From Phycisphaerae bacterium (GTDB lineage: Bacteria > Planctomycetota > Phycisphaerae > UBA1845): 59,535 nucleotides of DNA. This document shows positions 43,045-52,685 of this stretch, piece by piece. Every line of letters starts with the position of its first letter. The first letter of the stretch is position 1. Position numbers and translations under genes: made by a program. The notes beneath the pieces are model-generated. The model made no database searches. It saw only the letters and a program-made list of their open reading frames with translations, and was not told where the DNA came from. Location of the stretch: assembly GCA_030429365.1 (NCBI GenBank), contig JAUIEW010000003.1:1-59535 (forward strand), written 5' to 3'.

Positions 43045-43323
43045 CGAGTCTCTCGGATGTAAACCCTCCTCTGGATTCCTTGGCCAACCGAAAAACCGGC
43101 TCCTGACGGCCCAATCGCCCTCTAATTGTATCGGCAAATTCAACCCAGTACGATTGTGCGTGGTCCACCATGCAAAAAGTCAGCCGACTCACGGGACTCA
43201 AAATCCATCACAGGCTTTTTTGGGCATTCCGGGGTGCTGAGCACTTCTTGTAACGGGGGAATGGGTAGCTGCCAGGGGCCAGGCAGTTCAATTTGTTGGC
43301 TAATTCTTGATTGGAGATACGCC

Positions 43324-43866
43324 ATGAGTTTATTGGAAACGATTCTGGGGGCAGGGGGTGGCGCGCCGGTTGAAAAGCTGGGGAGCCAGTTTGGCCTGAA
43401 GGACGACCAGGTTGGGTCGATCCTGAAGCAGTTGGTTCCGGCTCTCAATGCCGGAGTGAAGCGAAACACGAAATCCCCTGACGGATTAGCATCGCTTTTG
43501 GGGGCACTCGCCAAGCGCGATCACGATCGTTATCTCGACGATCCCAATCTCCTTGAACGCGATGACGCCGTCAATGAAGGCAATGGAATTCTCGGTCACA
43601 TCCTGGGCAGCAAGGATGTCAGCCGCCAACTGGCTGGTCGTGCATCCTCTGAGACCGGCATCGATTCGGGAATCATTAAAAAGATGCTTCCGCTCGTCGC
43701 CACCATGGTGATGGGTTCGATGCGCAAACAAACGCGACAACTCGGCGCGACCGTTGAAGAAGCACGGCAGAAAGGCGGCGGCAATCCGCTGGCAAGTTTC
43801 CTCGATGCCGATGGCGACGGATCGATCGTTGACGATCTATTCGGGATGGCCAAGAAGTTCTTCTAA
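43324..43866 (+). CDS. DUF937 (YidB-like) family protein
   Basis: This 180-residue protein matches the DUF937 pattern: an N-terminal helix M-S-L-L-E-T-I-L-G, then G-L-K-D-D-Q-V-G-S-I-L-K-Q-L-V-P-A-L, D-L-N-L-type helices and a conserved G-I-L-G-H-I-L-G. A second helical set has P-L-V-A-T-M-V-M-G. The end contains a calcium-binding-like D-A-D-G-D-G-S-I-V-D-D loop before F-G-M-A-K-K-F-F. The family function is poorly known. The ATG at 43324 precedes the family's start; the longer frame is not credible. Confidence 0.8.
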   Translation: MSLLETILGAGGGAPVEKLGSQFGLKDDQVGSILKQLVPALNAGVKRNTKSPDGLASLLGALAKRDHDRYLDDPNLLERDDAVNEGNGILGHILGSKDVSRQLAGRASSETGIDSGIIKKMLPLVATMVMGSMRKQTRQLGATVEEARQKGGGNPLASFLDADGDGSIVDDLFGMAKKFF

Positions 43867-43997
43867 CCGGCCAAGTTCCAATGCGAAACTGAACGTCGTG
43901 CAGAATTTCCTGCGTGCAAATCATCGGATGAGTGTTGTGGGCGGGTAGAGTCACCCGACCCTTGTTATTGAAGAAATTTATTGGGGGATTTACAACG

Positions 43998-44408
43998 ATG
44001 GCAAACATGAAGATTGAAGATGTTGAGGGCATCGGTCCGGCTTACGGCGAAAAACTTAGGGCGGCTGGCATTCCCGACACGGATACGTTGCTGAAGATTG
44101 GATGCAATGCATCAGGCCGCAAGGACATTGTCGAAAAGACGGGACTCAGCGCCAGCAATATGCTCAAGTGGGTCAACATGGTCGACTTGTTCCGCGTCAA
44201 AGGCATCGGTTCGGAATTCGCAGAGCTGCTCGAAGTAGCCGGTGTGGACACGGTCAAGGAACTTGCCACCCGCAATGTCGCCAACCTCGTGGCCAAGATG
44301 GCCGAAGTCAACGAAGCCAAGAACCTCACCCGCCGCGTTCCGTCTGAAAAAGAGGTGACCAACTGGATCGATGAAGCCAAGACGCTTCCGCGCATGGTAA
44401 CTCACTGA
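43998..44408 (+). CDS. DUF4332-family helix-hairpin-helix protein
   Basis: The 136-residue protein contains two helix-hairpin-helix-type repeats: I-E-D-V-E-G-I-G-P-A-Y-G-E-K-L (residues 6-20) and F-R-V-K-G-I-G-S-E-F-A-E-L-L. This fits the DUF4332 family, found in many bacteria. HhH motifs often contact DNA or other nucleic acids, but no role is known here. ATG 43998 is chosen; an upstream frame to 43932 carries only poor sequence. A strong hairpin terminator follows. Confidence 0.8.
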   Translation: MANMKIEDVEGIGPAYGEKLRAAGIPDTDTLLKIGCNASGRKDIVEKTGLSASNMLKWVNMVDLFRVKGIGSEFAELLEVAGVDTVKELATRNVANLVAKMAEVNEAKNLTRRVPSEKEVTNWIDEAKTLPRMVTH

Positions 44409-44471
44409 TCTGGCCAGTCCGCACATACAGAATTGGCTGAAGCGCCAAGATCATAAAGCAATATGGATCAA

Positions 44472-44505
44472 CGCCTCAGGCTCATCGCTCGATGGGCTTG
44501 AGGCG
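44472..44505. terminator. Hairpin terminator between converging genes
   Basis: A 16-base stem (44472-44487 with 44490-44505) with two G-U pairs and a tiny loop is followed by CTTTACTTT on the plus strand and has A-rich sequence on the other side. It sits between the DUF4332 gene (plus) and the DEAD-box helicase gene (minus) and probably ends both transcripts. Confidence 0.75.
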
Positions 44506-44545
44506 CTTTACTTTACGGCAACGAAGAGTCCTTGCCACCCAGTAA

Positions 44546-45841
44546 CTAGCGGCGGCGACGGGCTGGCTTGAATCTTCCGCCTAGCGTGCGTCTGACGTTG
44601 GTGGTGGTTTGACCTTCGGAATTGCTGGTCGTCTGCATGCGACCGGCGAGCACCTCACCTGGCGATTGGGCGGGCGTGGCTGGTTGCTCCGACTGGCGCG
44701 GTGACGGTTTGTATCCGTCGTAGTGAATTTCTTCGATCTGCGCGTTGATCAGCATTTCGATGTCAGTCAGCAGTTTGCCCTCCTCGCGCGTGACGAGGCT
44801 GACGGCTTTTCCGCGTTTGCCCATGCGACCGGTGCGTCCGATGCGATGCACGTAGACCTGGATTTCAGGTGGCAGGTCGTAGTTGATGATGTGGGTGACG
44901 TCGTGGACGTCAATGCCTCGCGCGGCGAGGTCAGTCGCAACCAAGACCTTCAATCGATTTTTGCGGAACTTATCGAGGACGGCTTCCCGCTTTTTCTGAA
45001 TGAGGTCGCCGTGAATCTCCATCGCCCCGAAGCCTTCTTTGTGAAGTCGGGCCGCAACTTTGCGGGCGGCCGCTTTCGTATTCGTGAAGACGATGACACG
45101 ATCGGGGTTGTCGTTCTTGAGGATCGCCTTGATCGCCCGATCCTTATCGCGCCGCTCCGCCGTGATGAAGAACTGATCGATCATGTCGACCGTCAGGCTA
45201 TCGCGTGAGACGTTAATCTCCTGCGGATCTTTCATGTACTGCTTCGAAAGACGCCGAATCTCACCGTCGATCGTCGCCGACACAAACACCGTCTGGTGGG
45301 CGGCCCGTATCTGACCGAGAATCTTCTTGATGTCGTCGCGAAAACCGATGTCGAGCATGCGATCGACTTCATCGAGCAAGGCGAATTCAACGTTTCGTAT
45401 GTCGAGATGACCTCGCCCCATCATGTCCATCACGCGGCCTGGCGTGCCAACACAAAAGTGCGGCTTCTTGCCCAACTGATGAACCTGGGTCTGAATCTTC
45501 TGCCCGCCATACACCGCAACGCAGCGCACCTTGGCGTATTCACCGATGCGGCGCAGTTCCCCCGTCACCTGCACAGCCAATTCGCGCGTGGGCACGAGGC
45601 ACAGCGCCTGCAACCCCTTGTTGCGATCCAACTTCTGCAACGTGGGAATGCCGAAGGCGGCGGTCTTGCCTGTACCGGTCTTGGCCTGCCCGAGCACATC
45701 GTGACCAGAGAGGATCTTGGGGATCATCTCCCGTTGAATGGGCGAAGGTTCCTCGTAGCCGATTTTAGCCAGGGCTCTGAGAATGGGCGGTTCGACACCG
45801 AGATCGGCGAACGGTTTGGGAAGGTCGGGATGCTTCTGCAT
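44546..45841 (-). CDS. DEAD-box family RNA helicase
   Basis: The 431-residue helicase unwinds RNA duplexes using ATP. All core motifs are recognisable: a Q motif near F-A-D-L-G and P-S-P-I-Q, Walker A A-K-T-G-T-G-K-T (53-60), P-T-R-E-L-A, T-P-G-R, S-A-T, and H-R-I-G-R-T-G-R. Motif II is D157-E-V-D160 rather than DEAD. A basic C-terminal tail (about 380-431) ends in G-G-R-F-K-P-A-R-R-R-R, typical of RhlE-like or cold-shock helicases and likely an RNA contact. Length and layout are standard. Confidence 0.9.
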   Translation of the reverse strand: MQKHPDLPKPFADLGVEPPILRALAKIGYEEPSPIQREMIPKILSGHDVLGQAKTGTGKTAAFGIPTLQKLDRNKGLQALCLVPTRELAVQVTGELRRIGEYAKVRCVAVYGGQKIQTQVHQLGKKPHFCVGTPGRVMDMMGRGHLDIRNVEFALLDEVDRMLDIGFRDDIKKILGQIRAAHQTVFVSATIDGEIRRLSKQYMKDPQEINVSRDSLTVDMIDQFFITAERRDKDRAIKAILKNDNPDRVIVFTNTKAAARKVAARLHKEGFGAMEIHGDLIQKKREAVLDKFRKNRLKVLVATDLAARGIDVHDVTHIINYDLPPEIQVYVHRIGRTGRMGKRGKAVSLVTREEGKLLTDIEMLINAQIEEIHYDGYKPSPRQSEQPATPAQSPGEVLAGRMQTTSNSEGQTTTNVRRTLGGRFKPARRRR

Positions 45842-45906
45842 ATAACTCCAATACGTTTGACTTTGAAGCTAAAATCATAGCAGAGCTGACGCTATCACGC
45901 CAACAT

Positions 45907-46740
45907 TTAGGGCGTTGGAGCCGAATTGGTCAGATGACCAAGCATGAAGAGCTGCCCCAGATTAAAGAGGGCGTGCCCCACCACGCAGGCTACGATTGAC
46001 CGCCGCCAGATCATGAACAGCGTCCATATAACCCCGATCACAGCCAAGGGAACGGCCATGATCGGCTCTTGAATGTTGATGTGCATCGCGCCAAACAGGC
46101 AGCCGCCGACGAGGGTTGCGACAATCCAATTACCGGTGGCACGGCGAAGGTGTGTCACCAGCACGCCTCGGAAAATCGCCTCCTCCCAGAACGCCACCAA
46201 TGCAATCAAACCGACCAGCAGCGCCGGGTGCATGGGCGGGAGCATTTCGCTGATGCGGTCGGGGTTGGCCTCCATCTGCTCCCGCATCCCGGGCCAAATG
46301 ACAAAGATGACCATCATTGTCACGAAGAAGGCAACCTGGCTGGCGACGGCGACGACAATTCCCCAAAGGCAGTCAATGTGCCAACGGGAGAACGATAATC
46401 CGATCGAGGCGGCCGAACACGATGCGTTCCACGTCAAACCAAGGGCGCAGAACACAAGCACCAACCCCACCGCGACCGTAATCACCAGGGGCACGACCGA
46501 CTTGGTCAATTCTTCTTCGGAGACGTTGCCACCCTTGCTGACGACGAAGCCAACGATCACCACGACCTGCAAGGCCACGAAGACGACCGTCAGGATGGCA
46601 AGATGAGCCATCGCTCGCGCGCGCGACATCCTTTCGAGCAACATCGGATCCGACGGCTCTGGCGGCTCGACAGGACCATCGATCGGGGTGGCGACAGGAA
46701 TGAACGGAGCGTCATTGTGACCGAATTCGTTCAGCTCCAT
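45907..46740 (-). CDS. CPBP-family intramembrane metalloprotease
   Basis: This 277-residue membrane protein belongs to the CAAX-protease/bacteriocin-processing (CPBP) family. It has the E186-E187-A-I-F-R191-G-V-L motif and the later L-F-G-A-M-H220-I-N, which supply the catalytic Glu and His residues. About seven hydrophobic helices are visible. The N-terminal 40 residues are Pro/Glu-rich and cytosolic. The biological substrate is unknown. It follows yebC on the same strand, 52 bases downstream. Confidence 0.85.
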   Translation of the reverse strand: MELNEFGHNDAPFIPVATPIDGPVEPPEPSDPMLLERMSRARAMAHLAILTVVFVALQVVVIVGFVVSKGGNVSEEELTKSVVPLVITVAVGLVLVFCALGLTWNASCSAASIGLSFSRWHIDCLWGIVVAVASQVAFFVTMMVIFVIWPGMREQMEANPDRISEMLPPMHPALLVGLIALVAFWEEAIFRGVLVTHLRRATGNWIVATLVGGCLFGAMHINIQEPIMAVPLAVIGVIWTLFMIWRRSIVACVVGHALFNLGQLFMLGHLTNSAPTP

Positions 46741-46792
46741 ATCGATGCGTTACCGGTGGGTCGTCGTCAGGGTTCGTGGCGGGCCTATTCTG

Positions 46793-47545
46793 CTAGTCGT
46801 CTTTCATCTGGGCGAAGATGTCGTCCGGGATATCCACGTTGGAGGATACGCTTTGTGTGTCGTCGTGATCTTCCAATGCGTCCATGAGTTTGACAATCTT
46901 CCTCGCCGACTCAAGATCGACGGCGACGGTGGTGTCTGCAACCATTGAGATTTCGGCTGACTCGATGGGAATGTTCGCGGCTTCGATCGCGCCTTTGACA
47001 GCAAGGTAGTCATCGGGTGAACAGCTGATCTCGTGGCAGATGGGACCGGAGTCGATGTCTTCGGCGCCGGCTTCCAACGCCAACTCCATGATCTTGTCTT
47101 CCGCCACGGCATCGGCAGCGACGACGATCACACCGCGCTGATTAAACATCCAAGCCACGCTGCCGACCGCGCCGAGATTGCCCCCGGAGCGTTCGAAGAT
47201 CTTTTTGATTTCCGGCGCAGTGCGGGCGCGATTGTCGGTCAGCGCCGAACACATGACCGCCACTCCACCGGGCGCATAACCTTCGTACACGCACTCTTCG
47301 TAAGTGACGCCTTCAAGTCCGCCGGTGCCCTTCTTAATCGCGCGTTCGATGGTGTCGCGGGGCATGTTCGCCGACTTGGCTTTGTCGACCGCCAACCGCA
47401 ACCTCGGATTCGCTTCCGGATCGCCACCGCCCAGTTTGGCAGCCACCGTGATATCGCGCGACACCTTGCTCCAGGCTTTGCTGCGCTTGGCGTCGGTCGC
47501 GGCTTTCTTATGCTTGATCGTGGACCACTTTGAGTGACCTGACAT
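46793..47545 (-). CDS. yebC: YebC/PmpR-family (TACO1-like) protein
   Basis: The 250-residue protein is a full-length member of the YebC family, with the opening M-S-G-H-S-K-W-S-T-I-K-H-K-K, then N-P-R-L-R-L-A-V-D-K-A-K-S-A-N-M-P-R, Y-E-G-Y-A-P-G-G-V-A and the G-G-N-L-G-A-V-G-S-V-A-W-M-F motif. Older annotations call it a transcriptional regulator; the mitochondrial relative TACO1 acts in translation, and bacterial members have more recently been linked to translation at the ribosome. Length and motifs are typical. Confidence 0.93.
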   Translation of the reverse strand: MSGHSKWSTIKHKKAATDAKRSKAWSKVSRDITVAAKLGGGDPEANPRLRLAVDKAKSANMPRDTIERAIKKGTGGLEGVTYEECVYEGYAPGGVAVMCSALTDNRARTAPEIKKIFERSGGNLGAVGSVAWMFNQRGVIVVAADAVAEDKIMELALEAGAEDIDSGPICHEISCSPDDYLAVKGAIEAANIPIESAEISMVADTTVAVDLESARKIVKLMDALEDHDDTQSVSSNVDIPDDIFAQMKDD

Positions 47546-47676
47546 CGACTTGATTCCTTCTTACGTTTGCCGTTTCATCCGTCGGTACGCTTCATCATAT
47601 GGATCGATGCCGCGACGCCGGATTCGCTTAACCCACGTGCTTTCGATAGCGGGTGCCCTCGATAGCGGGCGATAGT

Positions 47677-50600
47677 TTACTCTGATTTGGACGTTTCGAC
47701 GACTGCACCGACAACGTCGGCCAACTTCGGCTCACCGCCGTTCTTCGCAGCGTTCAGTTTGGCCTTGACCGCCTCGGCGGTTCGCCGGTCCGCACCGGTT
47801 GATGGCGGATGGTCGATCCTTTTCTGGACGAGTTTGAGCCCCTCGGTCCAAGTCGCGACGGCCGCTTCCTTCTCACCCAATTGCCACAGGGTATCTCCCA
47901 GGTGGTCGTAAATCACCGGGTCTCGCCCTTCGAGTCCGTTTCGAGCCAGCGTCAACCAACGCTTCGCCTCAGCGAACTGCCCTTTCTTGTAAAGGACCCA
48001 GCCTAGACTGTCCAGATACGCGCTGTTTCTGGGCGATTCGCCGACGGCGACCCTGATCAGCTTCTCAGCCCGATCCAGTTCCACGCCCATGTCAGCCAGC
48101 GTATACCCAAAATCGTTGTGCAACCCGACGTTTGTCGGGTCGCGTTTGAAATAACTGTCAAGAGCCTGACGGGCGCTGTCGAACTCGCCGATTTCCTGGT
48201 AGGCGACCGAGAGCAGGCTCAAGCATAGAAACTCGGTTCCTCGCTGTCCTGCATCGCGGGCTTGCCTGGCCCATTCCTTAAGTCGCTCGACGGCTTCTTC
48301 CGCCCGACCGCCATTGATCATCACCTGTACCAAGAATTGCTTTAAGTAGGCATCCAGGTCGGGATTTCTTGCAGCTTCTTCGGCGCGGTCGGCCATCATC
48401 CCCTCGATGACATCGATGGCGTCATCAACTTGTCCAGTCGCTTCATAAATCAACTGCAATTCCTGGAGGTACTGCCCCTTGAACACACCGTCCACCGCAC
48501 TGTTCTTGGCGAGGGCCAGCGCTTCATCATATTGCTTGGTGACTCTCAGGAATCCAATCAGACACGTGTGCAATTGATCGTTCTGCGGATCGGTATTGAC
48601 GGCATCGAGCAGGAGTTCGAGAACTTCGCTGCGCTGTTCGGGCAGTAGGTCCTGCCAGACATCGGTCAGGTCATCACGTGCATACCCTCCGTGAATATCC
48701 GTCTTCCACCTGCGGATCAGTTCCATTGCGCGACTGTGGTTTCCATAATCCTGAAACGCTTTAATCACGTAGTGGAGGACGACTGGATTGTCGCTTTCCT
48801 TATGCCGCCACATCTCCATTTCCTTCATCGCCTCGGTGTCTTTCCCAAGCGCACGATACGCGGAGATGATTTCGAACCGGGCCTGCAGAATGAAATTGGG
48901 ATTCGCGTCCGGTTCCGCAATCAACTGCTGGGCATATTTGATTGCCTCTTCAAACTGTTGGTCAGTCAATAGCAACTCAAGCAAGTTTCGCTTCCACACG
49001 CGACGATGCGGGTGACGCTCCAACAAGGCATTCTGCAATGCCAACGCCTTATCGAATTCAAGGGTCCGCGTGCGACATTCCAGCAACATGCCCAGCGCCT
49101 CAACGTTGCCGGCGTCCAACGCCAGCGCCGCTTCGATCGCCTTGATTGCTTCGCCCCAGTCCGACTGCTGCATGTAAGACATGCCGATAAGCCGCAGCGT
49201 CTGCGCATCCGGTTTGGAGGCATCGATGGCCTCCTGAAGCGTCTTGCGGAATCGATCATAGTCGGGCGATCGCGCGTCGAACTCGAGGGCGGCGACGCAC
49301 TGCGCCACCACCGTTGGCGATGCCCGGTGAATCCGAAGCTTTTGAATCTGTTCAGCCGCCGCGCGTCGATCGCCTGTCTCCAAATGATTCAAACACAACT
49401 GGCTGCGGGCCTTTTCATTGAACGCGTCGATCCGAATGATCTTCTCCAGCTGTCGCCGTGCCGCAGTCGGATTACGCTGCGCCTCATACAGTTCGGCCAA
49501 CGCCAACATCGCTTCGATATTGCCACGGTGAAGCCGAACGGCGGACTCGAAATGCCCGATCGCGTTCTGCGGGTCGTCCAATCCCAGGCAGGCTTTCCCG
49601 GCAATAACCTCCAGTCGCGTGTCGCGGTCCAACTGGAATTGATCGGGCGTCGCGATCTCGATTGCCTTCTCCCATTTCCATCGATCCAGATAGATTTGTG
49701 CCAAGGAAACGCGCGCGGAGATGAAGGCAGGCCGATCGTCCAGCGATCGTTCGAGCCAGGTGCGACCGGCTTCGTCTTGATCAAACGCCAGTGCAACATT
49801 TCCCAATACGAACGCGGTCGCGAAATCCTGCGGTCTGGGGGCATCTCTCGGATCAGTACTGGTCAGTGCGGTTAGACCGGATTCTTTGTTGGCGGCTGCG
49901 TGATTTTGAATCCATTCGACAATATCGGTCGCTGCCTCCGGATGCCGGCGAACGGTGTCGGCCATCGCTTCGACCGCTGCATCCCAGGCCTTCGCCGCCA
50001 GAAACACCTCGACCGCGGCCTTCATCGTCTCAACGGTTGGCGATGGCTTGGTGAGTTGATCCTTCATCAACCGAACGGCTTCATCGCGGCGATCAAACTC
50101 GATCAGCGCGCCAGCATAAGCGGCGACCACCTTGGGGCTGGTATCTCCCGCTTGTATCGCAGATTCGAATTCCTCAACGATCGCGTCGGGTCGATTCTGA
50201 TGCTTGTAAATCGCCATCAACACGTCGATGGCCGCTGGCTGGCTCGTCAGCGCCGCCTGGGCATATTTCGTCGCCGCGTCCATCTCGCCGGTTCGGGCCA
50301 GCAACTTGGCAAACGCCAACTGCTCATCCGCAGGCGGACCGTTCTCACCATAATTGTCGCGAAGCAGACTGGCGGCCTGCTCGTATTCGCCAAGTTGCTC
50401 GTGCGCCCAAGCCGCCCGCTTCCAAAGCTGAGAACTGGCCAACTCCAACTTCTTGGCCCAACCCGGAACAGCCGCACTGTTGGTGTCATTGAGTTCAGCC
50501 ATCTCGCTGAGGACCTTGTACAAATCGAGGGCGGCAGTGATATGTCCGCTCGCTAGAAGGGCTTCGAATAGCTCCAGGCTCGCAAGTCGTTTGAAGTACT

Positions 50601-51147
50601 GCGTATCATCATCGGTCGAACATTTCAGCGCTTTGCGGTATTCGAGGATCGCGGTTTCGCTCTCAAATCGGCTCGCGGCCAACCGACCGAGAATGTAGTG
50701 ACAGGTAATGTCATCTTCGCTCGCATCGAGCACGATCTTGATGTGCGAACGGGCCCGCTGCTGTCCGCCCGATTGCCAAGCCGTCAGCGCCAACGCGCGG
50801 TGTACTCGGCGATCGCCCGGCGTGATGCGCTGGGCCTTTTCGAGTTCGATCATCGCTTCCGTAAAACGACTGTCGTCGCGAAGTGTCGCTGCCCGGTCGA
50901 GTGCCCGCTTGACGCGATCCGCAAGTGGTTCGGCAACCGAATCCCCATCAGGCTCAATGGTGATTGACGGCTCTAGTTCGTCAAAATGAACATGCGCTTT
51001 TGGCTCGTCAAGCACTGGGGCAGTATCGCCAAAAATGTCTGCAGAAGAATTGGGGGCAGCAGCCCAAACCGTCGCGGAGAACACAACCGGATTCGCCAAG
51101 AGTATGAACGTCACCGCGAATGCCCTGACTCGACCGTCTCTCAACAT
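47677..51147 (-). CDS. Giant secreted TPR-repeat protein
   Basis: This 1156-residue protein has a signal peptide (RVRAFAVTFILLANPVVFSATVWAA region) and then more than a dozen TPR-like helical pairs running nearly to the end (e.g. A-L-A-L-D-A-G-N-V-E-A-L; Y-F-K-R-D-P-T-N-V-G-L-H-N-D-F-G-Y-T-L-A-D). TPR arrays build protein-interaction platforms. Similar long TPR proteins (PrsT-like) occur with polysaccharide export systems, but this one lacks a lipobox. The ATG at 51147 has AAGGAG ahead of it; the longer frame to 51234 is rejected. It lies downstream of the HhH gene and is likely cotranscribed. Confidence 0.78.
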   Translation of the reverse strand: MLRDGRVRAFAVTFILLANPVVFSATVWAAAPNSSADIFGDTAPVLDEPKAHVHFDELEPSITIEPDGDSVAEPLADRVKRALDRAATLRDDSRFTEAMIELEKAQRITPGDRRVHRALALTAWQSGGQQRARSHIKIVLDASEDDITCHYILGRLAASRFESETAILEYRKALKCSTDDDTQYFKRLASLELFEALLASGHITAALDLYKVLSEMAELNDTNSAAVPGWAKKLELASSQLWKRAAWAHEQLGEYEQAASLLRDNYGENGPPADEQLAFAKLLARTGEMDAATKYAQAALTSQPAAIDVLMAIYKHQNRPDAIVEEFESAIQAGDTSPKVVAAYAGALIEFDRRDEAVRLMKDQLTKPSPTVETMKAAVEVFLAAKAWDAAVEAMADTVRRHPEAATDIVEWIQNHAAANKESGLTALTSTDPRDAPRPQDFATAFVLGNVALAFDQDEAGRTWLERSLDDRPAFISARVSLAQIYLDRWKWEKAIEIATPDQFQLDRDTRLEVIAGKACLGLDDPQNAIGHFESAVRLHRGNIEAMLALAELYEAQRNPTAARRQLEKIIRIDAFNEKARSQLCLNHLETGDRRAAAEQIQKLRIHRASPTVVAQCVAALEFDARSPDYDRFRKTLQEAIDASKPDAQTLRLIGMSYMQQSDWGEAIKAIEAALALDAGNVEALGMLLECRTRTLEFDKALALQNALLERHPHRRVWKRNLLELLLTDQQFEEAIKYAQQLIAEPDANPNFILQARFEIISAYRALGKDTEAMKEMEMWRHKESDNPVVLHYVIKAFQDYGNHSRAMELIRRWKTDIHGGYARDDLTDVWQDLLPEQRSEVLELLLDAVNTDPQNDQLHTCLIGFLRVTKQYDEALALAKNSAVDGVFKGQYLQELQLIYEATGQVDDAIDVIEGMMADRAEEAARNPDLDAYLKQFLVQVMINGGRAEEAVERLKEWARQARDAGQRGTEFLCLSLLSVAYQEIGEFDSARQALDSYFKRDPTNVGLHNDFGYTLADMGVELDRAEKLIRVAVGESPRNSAYLDSLGWVLYKKGQFAEAKRWLTLARNGLEGRDPVIYDHLGDTLWQLGEKEAAVATWTEGLKLVQKRIDHPPSTGADRRTAEAVKAKLNAAKNGGEPKLADVVGAVVETSKSE

Positions 51148-51315
51148 ACCGTCACTCCTTGCGACACATGGCTCATGGCCGGCACTGGGCCCATCGCGAC
51201 CGCCTCCTGTGGCGAACGCGGGCAAGCCGACCAAGATGATCGCCCATCGGGATTTAATGCCGCCGGACCGTAGAGACCAGCCCGGTGTGGTGTACGGAAT
51301 CGTCTGGGTTGGAAA

Positions 51316-52098
51316 CTACTTTTTGGAGGGCGACTTTTTCTTCTTCGTCTTGGCCTTGGCGCTGGTTTTCTTCTTGGCCGTACTCTTTTTCTTCGTCGTT
51401 TTGGCGGTGCCTGCTTTGCTGGAACTGGCCTTTTTCTTGGACGTCTTGGCGGATTTCGCCGATTTGGCGGCTTTGGCTTTGCCATTGAACGCAAACGACT
51501 TCGAACCGACGATCGCATCCAGGTCCATGCAGAATTCCTTGGCGTCGGCGGAACTCACGTGCCGTTCAAGAAACGACTGCACCTCAGCCCCGGTAGCATT
51601 CTCATCGACCAGGTCGTTTTCCTTGAGAAACTCCAGCGCGACATCGTTCACCGGAATGGCATGTCCGCCCAGACTCCACAGCATCACCGACGCCATCGCG
51701 TAGGGGGTCATCCCTTCCAGTTCCGAGAGGTACGACTTAACCTCGCGCACGCCCTTGGATGAAAGGTGGTCGAGCGAGATCGTGTATTCCAACTGGTACA
51801 CGGCGTTGAGCACCGTTAGCAGCGTCTTGGCCCGTTGCACGCTGCGCGGAATGTGTTTACCGATCGACGACGATACCTCCGCCGGCGTCGAGACGCGCAA
51901 TTCGTTGTAGTCCACCATGTCGTCAAGAATCTGCGACAGCGCTTTCTCGGCGCGCTCGAGCGATGTCTCCTGACTGAGCACGCCCAAAATCAACTGCTCG
52001 ACTGGTGGACGCACCTCCGGCGGCTCGCTCGTGCGCGATCCGCGAAACTTGTTGTACGCCTGTTTGATCTTCTTGGCATAGAGAGTCCCATTCTTCAT
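51316..52098 (-). CDS. HhH-GPD-like protein with histone-H1-like tail, probably catalytically inactive
   Basis: Residues about 25-195 follow the endonuclease III/HhH-GPD fold: E-Q-L-I-L-G-V-L-S-Q-E-T-S, R-S-V-Q-R-A-K-T-L-L, then a hairpin L-E-G-M-T-P-Y-A-M-A-S-V-M-L. In real glycosylases the hairpin ends G-V-G-x-K-T-A and is followed by V-D-T-H. Here the Lys position holds Tyr and V-D-T-H is V-N-D-V, so the catalytic Lys/Asp appear lost. No C-terminal iron-sulfur Cys set is present. Residues 199-260 are almost only Lys, Ala, Ser and Thr, a histone-H1-like tail. The ATG overlaps the rbfA stop (ATGA). Confidence 0.7.
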   Translation of the reverse strand: MKNGTLYAKKIKQAYNKFRGSRTSEPPEVRPPVEQLILGVLSQETSLERAEKALSQILDDMVDYNELRVSTPAEVSSSIGKHIPRSVQRAKTLLTVLNAVYQLEYTISLDHLSSKGVREVKSYLSELEGMTPYAMASVMLWSLGGHAIPVNDVALEFLKENDLVDENATGAEVQSFLERHVSSADAKEFCMDLDAIVGSKSFAFNGKAKAAKSAKSAKTSKKKASSSKAGTAKTTKKKSTAKKKTSAKAKTKKKKSPSKK

Positions 52099-52607
52099 GG
52101 TTGGACTCCGTTACTAGGGTTTACTTCAACCGACTTTGCGCTATCTGTTTCTTTGTTGACGCCTGTTTCTTCGTTGGCCAACTCTGCCGTCGATGCCGTC
52201 TCGACATCGGTATTGGCCTCAAGCGATTCGCCTTTTAGAGATTCACCATCGGGCGGGCCCATTTCTGCCGCATTGTGATTGATGATCTCCATAATCTCCG
52301 CCGCTTTCTTGATCGAATGATCGCTGATAAACGTCAGATGCGGACAGATGCGGGCCGTCACGCCCTTGGCCACCGCGCGTTGGATCAGCCCCTGGGCGCT
52401 CTTGAGGCCACGCATCGTGCTGCGCTGTTCCTCTTCGCTGCCCATCACGCTGACGAAAACCTTCGCCATCTGCATGTCCGGTGTGACTTCGACGCGGGTG
52501 ATGCTGACGAACTTGCCAATGCGCGGATCGTGAACCTTGTTCGCGATCATGTCGCTGGTGATGGTTCTGATGAGGCTGGCCATCTTGTCTGTACGAAATG
52601 ATTTCAT
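52095..52607 (-). CDS. rbfA: Ribosome-binding factor A
   Basis: RbfA assists 30S subunit maturation. The 170-residue protein has the family core: basic N-terminus with M-A-S-L-I-R-T-I-T-S-D-M-I, D-P-R-I-G-K-F-V-S-I-T-R-V-E-V, A-K-V-F-V-S-V-M-G, and a P-H-L-T-F-I-S-D-H-S ending of the KH-type fold. An acidic, Ser/Thr-rich 60-residue tail follows. The preferred ATG is at 52607; GTG at 52649 would add 14 residues. It lies in the nusA-infB-ylxP-rbfA order and overlaps the next gene's start by four bases. Confidence 0.9.
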   Translation of the reverse strand: MKSFRTDKMASLIRTITSDMIANKVHDPRIGKFVSITRVEVTPDMQMAKVFVSVMGSEEEQRSTMRGLKSAQGLIQRAVAKGVTARICPHLTFISDHSIKKAAEIMEIINHNAAEMGPPDGESLKGESLEANTDVETASTAELANEETGVNKETDSAKSVEVNPSNGVQP

Positions 52608-52685
52608 GGATGCTGGGTCAACTATTCTTCGCCACCGATCGTGCGACACCGCTTAACAATACTGCCTGGTATCGGATCAGACCCG

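Noticed and set aside
49006..49875. 289-codon open frame on the plus strand opposite the giant TPR gene
   Set aside because: Antisense shadow of the TPR repeats; no start context or domains.
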